A DNA stretch of 6,281 nucleotides, taken from positions 1 through 6,281 of the forward strand of contig JANLIQ010000031.1 in NCBI GenBank assembly GCA_024654065.1, in the 5' to 3' direction. Position 1 is the first letter of the stretch, and each line of letters opens with the position of its first letter. Below, one piece after another: positions 1 through 5,059 of the stretch. Source of the stretch: Candidatus Berkelbacteria bacterium (GTDB lineage Bacteria; Patescibacteriota; UBA1384; 2-12-FULL-50-11). The notes under the pieces were generated by a model, which did no database searches, was not told the DNA's origin, and saw nothing but the letters and a program-made list of their open reading frames with translations. A program made the position numbers and the translations under genes.

Positions 1-363
1 GACACCACTAACCCCGGACTTTATAAAAGTTCCGCCACCACCTACTTGATTGGTTCGGCTGACTCGGCCTACAGTAACACCGCCACATTGGCAGCTGGAA
101 CTGATGGGTTTGGTATCTCCGGTGCCAGTTCTGGTGGAAGTGGAGCAGCTCTAACAGTTGACGGTCGTTTTGATGCTTCGGGAGGTGCCAACGATATGGG
201 TGGTTTGGAAGTTGGAGCCGGAGCGGCCATCTCCATTGCCGCTTCAACTGGGGCTCTAGCCAGTCGGGTTCTGACTATTACCCATAAAGCCGCTGTTTCT
301 GGTTTGGCCGTCGCCGGAGCCTACACCGACACCATTACCTACGTCTGCACGGCGACCTATTAA
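1..363 (+). CDS. C-terminal part of a secreted beta-rich surface protein, WxL-like (5' end outside window)
   Basis: Frame 1 is open from the first base to a TAA at 361-363, giving 120 residues of a longer protein whose start lies upstream; the in-frame TTG at 46 is not needed as a start. The residues are dominated by Gly, Ala, Ser and Thr, with no membrane segment and one Cys near the end. The C-terminus (AGAYTDTITYVCTATY) is an alternating beta strand like those that close secreted beta-sandwich domains, such as WxL-type or spore-coat-U-type domains. No clear W-x-L motif is visible in this part. The next gene, 4 bases downstream, encodes a DUF916-like protein, the usual partner of WxL surface proteins, which supports a cell-surface role. 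The family assignment is inference; that a coding region ends here is firm. Confidence 0.72.
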   Translation, partial: DTTNPGLYKSSATTYLIGSADSAYSNTATLAAGTDGFGISGASSGGSGAALTVDGRFDASGGANDMGGLEVGAGAAISIAASTGALASRVLTITHKAAVSGLAVAGAYTDTITYVCTATY

Positions 364-367
364 TCCA

Positions 368-1348
368 ATGCGATACTCTTTTCGTTTGCTACTTATCAGT
401 ATTCTGGCAGTCTTTTTAGTTGGACCCCCGTCAAACATCAAGGCCCAGAATGCCGCCGGCATCACCGTTACCCCAGTGACTGATGTTTTTGATATCATTC
501 CCGGTAAAACCGTCACTCGAACAGTCCGGGTGATAAACCCTGTCGTTAAGGAAATTACCCTCTACCCCAGGGCTTTAGACTTCCATACCGATAACGAAAA
601 GGGTCAACCAAGCTTTTTCACTCCTAAGGATAAGACTTCGCGCTGGACAATGTCGCAGTGGATGACTTTTTCTAAACCGTTCCTGCGTATTGCTCCAAAC
701 GAAGAAGAAAAATTTGATGTAATTATTAACGCCCCCGAGAATGCCGATCCAGGCGGTCACTACGCCGCTATCTTATTTTCAACGGAGGAGCCAAAACTTG
801 ACGAGGATGTCAGTCAAATCGGCGTTGTCGGCTTGGTTGGGACCCTGTTACTAGCCAAGGTTCCTGGTGAAATCATTGAAAGACTGACACTGGAAGAATT
901 TGTCGCTCCCAGAATCTTGATCTCGCCACCAGCCAATTTCTCGATTTTGTTTTCCAATTCCGGCAATGTTCATCTTCGCCCAGCTGGGGAACTGAAAATT
1001 CGTAACTGGTTTGGTGACACTTCGGCCGCTATTAAAATTAACGAAGGTGAGGGCAATGTCTTGCCAGAGAGTAAACGACGCTTTGAGACTAGCTGGCAGT
1101 TCGACTGGAAGGCGTTTGGTAGATATACGGCAACAACGGCCCTCTACTACGGAACCGAGGAGAAACAGTTAATCGCCACCCGCAGTTTTATCATCATTCC
1201 AATCTGGTTCATTATCGTTTTCGCGCTGTTGGTTCTGCGAATAACTTTTGCAATATTCAAGAGACGCCAAAAGAAGAAGGTTGTTGCCCCACCGCCCCCG
1301 CCACCAACCGCTCCAGTATCAGCACCACCAAAAATTGTGATGCGTTAG
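368..1348 (+). CDS. Membrane-anchored WxL-interacting-like protein (DUF916/DUF3324 type)
   Basis: This 326-residue protein has a signal peptide (about 1-26, ending near IKAQ), an extracytoplasmic beta-rich region, one membrane helix (about 274-297), a basic stop-transfer segment (KRRQKKK) and a proline-rich cytoplasmic tail (about 308-322). Residues 30-140 follow the DUF916 pattern: a strand opening with ITVTPVTDVFDIIPGKTVTR, then NP, then PGGHYAAILF. Residues about 165-270 resemble the second domain (DUF3324), with FSNSGNVHLRPAGELKIRN as the best match. In Firmicutes these two domains bind peptidoglycan and a WxL or host protein respectively; that role is inferred here. The ATG lies 4 bases after the preceding stop and has no Shine-Dalgarno sequence. 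The next gene follows after 2 bases, so the three form an operon. Confidence 0.82.
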   Translation: MRYSFRLLLISILAVFLVGPPSNIKAQNAAGITVTPVTDVFDIIPGKTVTRTVRVINPVVKEITLYPRALDFHTDNEKGQPSFFTPKDKTSRWTMSQWMTFSKPFLRIAPNEEEKFDVIINAPENADPGGHYAAILFSTEEPKLDEDVSQIGVVGLVGTLLLAKVPGEIIERLTLEEFVAPRILISPPANFSILFSNSGNVHLRPAGELKIRNWFGDTSAAIKINEGEGNVLPESKRRFETSWQFDWKAFGRYTATTALYYGTEEKQLIATRSFIIIPIWFIIVFALLVLRITFAIFKRRQKKKVVAPPPPPPTAPVSAPPKIVMR

Positions 1349-1350
1349 CG

Positions 1351-2313
1351 ATGTCGCTTACAGTTCGTTCATTCTCTGCAAAAATGAAGCCCCTCCTCGC
1401 GCTGGCCTCTTTTTTTGTTCTCGCTCCGACGATTGTATTTGCCCAAGATACAATTGTTAAAGCCACTGTTGTTTCATCGGTTGACTCGACCAGATCGACC
1501 TTCGTCAGCGACTTAGCTTCATTACCAGCCGACGGAACATCGCTGGTTATTCTCACGGCGACCATAGTCGACGACCATGATATTCCCCTACCTAACAAAG
1601 AGGTTGTCGTCACATCTAATCGTGGTGATGTTGATACCATCAACTGCTATTCCGGCAGTACTCTGACCAACAGCCGAACTGCCACGACCGACAGTGAAGG
1701 CAAGGCACGCTGCGCCGCTAGTTCTTCCGCGGCTGGGAACGCGACTTTTACCGCTGTCGCGGAGGGAATAACGCTTGATAACAAGCCGACTGTCACTTTC
1801 ACCCCCCTACCCATCCTGACCAACCTAACAATAAAGGTTAAACTACCGGGTGGCGGGACACTGACCATTCTTGAACCGCCGGCTCCTTCAACCGAAAAAA
1901 CACCAACTCCAGCCAGTCCATCAACCAACAAACTAGTTAACACCGGGGTTGAATTCAATGTCCCTTTCTGGGTTTTGCTAATGATTATTTTGTTTTTTAT
2001 CACCGAGCCAATTTTAATCGTCTTGGTTCTGCGCTTGACTCGAAGAATGCGTCTTGGTTTCGAGGCAGAGAAGCGTTTTGTTGCCAAAGAGCAGGAACTA
2101 CTCGCTAAAATCTACCAGCTTGAGAGCCAGGTTGTGCAAACCGCGGCCACGATTGAGGCGGAGGTTCGACAGATCGAATCCCCTGTCGAATTAGCTCAAG
2201 GCGAACCGAACGCTACGGCTGGCCTTGAAATCAACCAGCCCCTAACTCCCACCCCTCTTGTCCCACCGCAAGGCCCGGATACCAGGCAGAACCCGCCACC
2301 CACCGGACCTTAA
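1351..2313 (+). CDS. Membrane-anchored protein with a bacterial Ig-like (Big_1-type) domain, coiled coil and Pro-rich tail
   Basis: Domains in order: a signal peptide ending near VFAQD (residue 33); one Ig-like domain at about 48-152 with the Big_1 hallmarks (SLPADGTSLVILTATIVDD, then TSNRGD, then TTDSEGKA); a Pro/Thr linker at about 175-195; a membrane helix at about 205-228 followed by RLTRRMR; a probable coiled coil at 236-278; and a Pro-rich tail. Cys99 and Cys121 lie in the Ig domain and could form a disulfide. The ATG at 1351 is 2 bases after the previous stop. The ATG at 1384 (residue 12) gives a cleaner signal peptide and is a real alternative. The single-pass layout with a Pro-rich cytoplasmic end copies the upstream gene, suggesting the two membrane proteins work together. 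The last codons (residues 307-318) overlap an antisense copy of the pgk end. No enzymatic domain is seen. Confidence 0.8.
   Translation: MSLTVRSFSAKMKPLLALASFFVLAPTIVFAQDTIVKATVVSSVDSTRSTFVSDLASLPADGTSLVILTATIVDDHDIPLPNKEVVVTSNRGDVDTINCYSGSTLTNSRTATTDSEGKARCAASSSAAGNATFTAVAEGITLDNKPTVTFTPLPILTNLTIKVKLPGGGTLTILEPPAPSTEKTPTPASPSTNKLVNTGVEFNVPFWVLLMIILFFITEPILIVLVLRLTRRMRLGFEAEKRFVAKEQELLAKIYQLESQVVQTAATIEAEVRQIESPVELAQGEPNATAGLEINQPLTPTPLVPPQGPDTRQNPPPTGP
2269..2302. repeat. Left copy of 34-35 bp direct repeat; antisense relic of the pgk 3' end
   Basis: Bases 2269-2297 match 2872-2900 at 27 of 29 positions. After one extra base in the other copy, five more bases (accca) match. Read on the - strand, this copy encodes RVLPGIRAL, the same peptide as the pgk C-terminus. 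The two mismatches are third-position synonymous changes (Pro CCT/CCC, Ala GCC/GCT). A one-base deletion shifts the frame just before this peptide, and the stop codon that follows it in pgk is no longer there. On the + strand the same bases encode the tail of the Ig-like protein. Confidence 0.85.
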
Positions 2314-2362
2314 TGGGATTACCTGGTTGACAACAGCTAGACAAGATTTGGCCATTTCGCAC

Positions 2363-2390
2363 TTGAACATTGATTCTGAATTGCTAAAAT
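2363..2390 (+). promoter_or_regulatory. hicBA promoter, probably leaderless
   Basis: TTGAAC (2363-2368) and TAAAAT (2385-2390) are separated by 16 bases, and a TGC just before the -10 forms an extended -10. Six bases separate the -10 hexamer from the ATG at 2397, so transcription would begin at or within a base of the start codon. No Shine-Dalgarno sequence fits between them. The rest of the 83-bp gap after the Ig-like gene shows no convincing terminator hairpin. Confidence 0.6.
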
Positions 2391-2396
2391 TTAATT

Positions 2397-2630
2397 ATGA
2401 AAAAGTTGTCCCCCCGTTCAATTCCCGTTTTGATTGAAAAAGACGAAGATGGTCTCTACGTAGTCGAATGTCCAGTTTTTAGTGGTTGTTATTCCCAAGG
2501 AAAAACCGTTAAAGAAGCATTACACAATATCAGTGAAGTCATTGAGCTCTGTCTTGAGGAAAAAGAAAACAGAGACTTAATTAGCGGTTATCAGCCAAAA
2601 GAGCTCACTCTCCATACTATATCCGTTTAA
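2397..2630 (+). CDS. hicB: HicB-family antitoxin, minimal form
   Basis: This 77-residue protein has the HicB/UPF0150 core that neutralises HicA: IEKDEDGLYVVECP (13-26), then GCYSQGKTVKEALHNISEVI (30-49), forming the partial RNase-H-like fold. Many HicB proteins continue into a ribbon-helix-helix or helix-turn-helix that binds the operator. Here only about 20 residues follow the core and no such domain is visible, so direct autorepression is doubtful. The ATG is placed by the promoter directly upstream. The toxin gene starts 3 bases after the stop, so the two are co-transcribed with antitoxin first, the reverse of E. coli hicAB. The pair is bracketed by direct repeats, as expected of a transferred cassette. 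Family assignment is confident from the motif pattern; activity is not shown. Confidence 0.9.
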   Translation: MKKLSPRSIPVLIEKDEDGLYVVECPVFSGCYSQGKTVKEALHNISEVIELCLEEKENRDLISGYQPKELTLHTISV

Positions 2631-2633
2631 TCT

Positions 2634-2849
2634 ATGGCAAGACTGCCAGCTATCTCGGCAGATATACTTCTAACTAAATTGCTGAAAATCGGCTATGTCG
2701 TTGTCCGACAAAAAGGTAGTCATATTCGTTTGCATCACAAAACAAGAAAGCCCCTCACAGTTCCTAATCACAAAGTTATCGGCCGGGGATTATTAAGAAA
2801 AATTCTACGTGATTGCGAGATATCAGTTGAGAAATTTATTACCCTCTAA
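2634..2849 (+). CDS. hicA: HicA-family mRNA interferase toxin
   Basis: This 71-residue protein matches HicA throughout: LPAISADILLTKLLKIGYVV (4-23), the RQKGSHIRL segment with the presumed catalytic His30, TVPNHKVIGRGLLRKIL (42-58) and a C-terminal ISVEKFITL. HicA toxins have a small double-stranded-RNA-binding-like fold and cleave mRNA to arrest growth unless bound by HicB. All key positions, including the GSH motif and the Pro-Asn-His of the second conserved block, are present, so the toxin looks intact. Its start is 3 bases after hicB with no Shine-Dalgarno sequence, consistent with translational coupling. The stop lies 16 bases from the end of the convergent pgk gene. Alone, a gene of this type could serve as an orphan, but the adjacent antitoxin makes a functional pair likely. 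Confidence 0.92.
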   Translation: MARLPAISADILLTKLLKIGYVVVRQKGSHIRLHHKTRKPLTVPNHKVIGRGLLRKILRDCEISVEKFITL

Positions 2850-2865
2850 TTAGTTTCACTCGATT

Positions 2866-3978
2866 CTACCCCAAAGCCCGGATACCGGGCAGAACCCGCC
2901 CACCCAATAATTCGAGTAAAGCCGAACCACCAGTTGAGACAAATGAGTATTTGTGAACCAACCCTAGGCTATTGACGAATCCTACCGTATCTCCGCCTCC
3001 GACGATACTTGTTGCAGGTGAGTTGGCAATTGCTTTAGCGATCGCTTTTGAGGATTTATCGAAAGGTGGTTGTTCGATTTTGCCTGGAACACCACTCCAG
3101 AGAATAGTTTTGGCAGATTTAATGTAATGAATCATCTGATGAGTCGCTTCCTCACCAATATCAAGAATCTTGTCACTTTCCCATACGTAATCTACGGGTA
3201 GAATAATTTTACCCTTAGAGTTTTTTAGTATTTCGCCGGCTCGATCAATATAGTCCTCTTCAACCTTTGAATTTTTCATATCAACACCTTGGCTTGCTAA
3301 GAAAGTGTTGGCGACACCACCACCGACAATTATGCGATCTACTTTCGGTAGGAGGTTGCGAATAACTGGTAATTTGTCAGAAATCTTTGCTCCACCAACA
3401 ATAGCAATGAATGGATGGGCTGGATGGCGGGTTAAACTAGTTGAAACATTTATCTCCTGTTCAAGTTGTAAACCAGCATAAGACGGTAAGAATTCTGTTA
3501 TAGCTACAACTGACGCCGCTTCTCGGTGCGATGTTCCAAACGCTTCGTTAACATATATCTCCGCTAGATTGGAAAGTTTACGGGCAAAAGTCCGTGAGTT
3601 GTCTTCTTCTCCACGAAAGAAACGAATATTTTCTAGTCCGATAATATCTCCGTCATCCATCTTTTCAATAGCTTCGGTTGTTCGGAGAGAAAATGGATCG
3701 GTAGCAAATAAAATCTTCTTATTAGCCAGAGCTGATAAATGGGTGAAAACGGGTTTCATACTTAAGCTTGGGTCAGCTTTTGCTAATGGACGACCTAAAT
3801 GGCCACATAGTATTATTTTTGCTCGATGATTCATTAGGAAAAACAGGGTTGGTAGTAATTTTTGTAAGCGATAGTCGTCCCTTACTTCAATTGGGTTAGA
3901 ATCGGTTAAAGGAACATCAGTATCAATCCTAACTAAAACTTTTTTATCTGCTAATGTCGCATCTTCCAGAAACTTCAT
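2866..3978 (-). CDS. pgk: Phosphoglycerate kinase, divergent
   Basis: This enzyme converts 1,3-bisphosphoglycerate and ADP to 3-phosphoglycerate and ATP in cytoplasmic glycolysis. At 370 residues it is shorter than the usual 390-417. Recognisable motifs are VLVRIDTDVPL (14-24), GHLGRP (59-64), LENIRF (115-120), NEAFGTSHREAAS (144-156), VGGAKISDK (194-202), VGGGDT (326-331) and STGGSALLELL (348-358), ending in LPGIRAL. Arg119, Arg152, Lys198 and Glu302 are kept. Several normally fixed positions differ: WSGVPGKIE replaces WNGPMGxxE, the second His of HRAHAS is missing, and STGGGA is STGGSA. The fold is intact and activity is likely but not certain. The ATG at 3978 is set by a -10 box six bases upstream. 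The 3' end forms the right copy of the repeat that flanks hicBA. Confidence 0.94.
   Translation of the reverse strand: MKFLEDATLADKKVLVRIDTDVPLTDSNPIEVRDDYRLQKLLPTLFFLMNHRAKIILCGHLGRPLAKADPSLSMKPVFTHLSALANKKILFATDPFSLRTTEAIEKMDDGDIIGLENIRFFRGEEDNSRTFARKLSNLAEIYVNEAFGTSHREAASVVAITEFLPSYAGLQLEQEINVSTSLTRHPAHPFIAIVGGAKISDKLPVIRNLLPKVDRIIVGGGVANTFLASQGVDMKNSKVEEDYIDRAGEILKNSKGKIILPVDYVWESDKILDIGEEATHQMIHYIKSAKTILWSGVPGKIEQPPFDKSSKAIAKAIANSPATSIVGGGDTVGFVNSLGLVHKYSFVSTGGSALLELLGGRVLPGIRALG
2872..2906. repeat. Right copy of 34-35 bp direct repeat (functional pgk 3' end)
   Basis: This copy codes for the last residues of Pgk (GGRVLPGIRALG region, - strand). It starts 603 bases from the left copy in the same orientation, so exchange between the two would remove hicBA as a 603-bp unit while leaving one complete repeat. 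Confidence 0.85.
2876..2890 (-). other. Perfect GC-rich hairpin within the pgk 3' end
   Basis: GCCCGG-ATA-CCGGGC is a perfect 6-bp inverted repeat with a 3-base loop, starting 23 bases and ending 9 bases before the last base of pgk. On the pgk transcript it is followed by UUUGGGGUAG, not a U-tract, so it is not a standard terminator; it might still protect or pause the 3' end. In the left repeat copy one stem pair becomes G-U in the pgk-sense RNA. Confidence 0.45.
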
Positions 3979-3984
3979 GCTCTC

Positions 3985-4013
3985 AGCATAGCGGATTCAG
4001 ACTCAAGATTTAA
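3985..4013 (-). promoter_or_regulatory. pgk promoter, probably leaderless
   Basis: On the - strand a TATGCT -10 box (3990-3985) lies six bases before the pgk ATG. A weak TTAAAT (4013-4008) sits 17 bases further upstream as a possible -35. The six-base spacing puts the transcript start at the A of the ATG. The -35 candidate falls inside the left arm of the inverted repeat at 4006-4029, so a repressor bound there could block it. Confidence 0.5.
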
Positions 4014-4029
4014 GAATAGAATTAAATCT
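4006..4029. repeat. Perfect 8-bp inverted repeat between pgk and the divergent gene, candidate operator
   Basis: AGATTTAA (4006-4013) and TTAAATCT (4022-4029) are exact reverse complements separated by 8 bases. The arms are centred near the middle of the 101-bp divergent intergenic region, and the left arm covers the presumed pgk -35. There is no T-tract that would make it a terminator. A dimeric regulator site is the simplest reading, but AT-rich DNA makes such repeats partly expected by chance. Confidence 0.4.
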
Positions 4030-4044
4030 ATTGAGGACTGATAA

Positions 4045-4073
4045 ATAATGTCAGCATTATCTTTTGCTATGCT
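4045..4073 (+). promoter_or_regulatory. Promoter of the membrane-protein gene with an overlapping inverted repeat
   Basis: TATGCT (4068-4073), preceded by TGC, forms an extended -10 exactly six bases before the GTG at 4080, predicting a leaderless message. No good -35 is present. At that position lies a perfect 6-bp inverted repeat, ATAATG-TCAG-CATTAT (4045-4060), a possible operator or activator site. The GCTATGCT core (4066-4073) is the exact reverse complement of the pgk core at 3985-3992, so both divergent genes share one promoter sequence. Confidence 0.5.
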
Positions 4074-4079
4074 ATTAGA

Positions 4080-5051
4080 GTGATTAAGTCATTTTTTATT
4101 TTCCTTTTAACGGGTTTATTGTTTTTAGCCAGTTTTGGTTATGTTGTTTACCGACTCCAAGATCCTGAGTTTGTTGGGTCGCAATCTCGTTCGGTTAATC
4201 TTTACGGAAGATTAGTAAGCAATGTTGGAGGATTATTACCGGCCGATGAACTAAAACAAATGGGCTTCAATAATGCTGATATTGCAGATGTCTTAAAAAC
4301 AGGTGTCGAAGGCGAGCAATTTTACGAATTCGAAGAAGCCGCTCTCAAGGCTTACTTACCTTGGTTAACCGGCAAGACAGATTCACTATCTTTCTCATAC
4401 TCCTTAGTAGAAACAAAAATAAAACTAACAGATGCCACTAGCGCTAAAATACTGGCCAAATACAATAATTTGCCGATTTGCACTTCCGCCGAATTACGTG
4501 ATTGGAGTTTTGAGTCTGGTTTACCGTCGTGCCAACTAGCTTCTGGAACGTTAAAAGCCAAAAGTATCACCAATCTCGCTATGCAAGCAGCAACAAAATT
4601 AACAGAAGGAGTTCCGGATTCGCTATCTACTGCCCAGCCACCCTCGCAGTTACTAGCCGTTAGAACAAATATTGCCCTAGCTTTTAAAATAATTTATGCC
4701 ATTTGGGGAGCGACTCTACTCTTAGCTCTAATATTTCTTCTGCTATTCCGCTCTTCAGGATTCATTTCTTTGGCTGTTTGTTTCTTTTTAGTTGGATTAC
4801 TGCAAATTGCTTTCAGTATGGTTGGCTGGGATTGGATCACAAAGACCATTGGTGATTTTGTCGGTGGCTCAGGAGAAGCAAAATCGATTGCTCCAGCAAT
4901 CATTGACCTGGTATCAGTAATTCTTGGGGCTATGAAAACGGTTATGGGTAATATAAGTATCGGGTTCTTGATTTCTGGTGGAGTTCTCTTGGTAATGGGA
5001 ATTGTAGGCAAAATTCACCGTTCAGCTCTAATACCCAAAGACGCAAAATAA
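4080..5051 (+). CDS. Uncharacterised multi-pass membrane protein with a large extracytoplasmic domain
   Basis: I cannot name a family for this 323-residue protein. An N-terminal helix (about 4-24) is followed by an outside-facing domain of roughly 180 residues, then helices at about 204-223, 227-248 and 291-310, with a further hydrophobic stretch near 268-288. The soluble domain contains a helix-rich part (residues 54-98, ending YLPWLTGKTDSL) and two cysteines in LPICTSAEL (Cys134) and LPSCQLAS (Cys151) that could pair. The order of this domain, the paired cysteines and the C-terminal helices recalls uncharacterised membrane proteins I remember from other bacteria, including Chloroflexota; that recollection is unverified. 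The GTG start is supported by a promoter six bases upstream and by the N-terminal helix beginning at once. It is divergent from pgk, and its stop lies 8 bases from the convergent downstream gene. Confidence 0.85.
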   Translation: MIKSFFIFLLTGLLFLASFGYVVYRLQDPEFVGSQSRSVNLYGRLVSNVGGLLPADELKQMGFNNADIADVLKTGVEGEQFYEFEEAALKAYLPWLTGKTDSLSFSYSLVETKIKLTDATSAKILAKYNNLPICTSAELRDWSFESGLPSCQLASGTLKAKSITNLAMQAATKLTEGVPDSLSTAQPPSQLLAVRTNIALAFKIIYAIWGATLLLALIFLLLFRSSGFISLAVCFFLVGLLQIAFSMVGWDWITKTIGDFVGGSGEAKSIAPAIIDLVSVILGAMKTVMGNISIGFLISGGVLLVMGIVGKIHRSALIPKDAK

Positions 5052-5059
5052 AGTAGTGA

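Noticed and set aside
1621..1629. RGD tripeptide (residues 91-93 of the Ig-like protein) as an integrin-binding motif
   Set aside because: SNRGD is part of the ordinary Big_1-type strand pattern, so the tripeptide alone does not indicate host-cell binding.
1257..2087. Long open frames on the - strand opposite the two surface genes
   Set aside because: They are antisense to clearly coding genes, have no domain I recognise and no promoter, and arise from the G+C-rich codon use of the + strand.
2845..2852. CTAATTAG palindrome at the end of hicA as a terminator or operator
   Set aside because: It is an 8-base AT-rich palindrome with no loop or T-tract, easily expected by chance.
2269..2906. Two-copy repeat as a CRISPR array or transposon ends
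   Set aside because: There are only two copies 603 bases apart, no regular spacers, no terminal inverted repeats and no transposase between them; the repeat is explained by pgk coding sequence.
3569..3829. 86-codon + strand frame inside pgk
   Set aside because: It is wholly antisense to conserved Pgk motifs and its product is low-complexity Ser/Arg-rich sequence.
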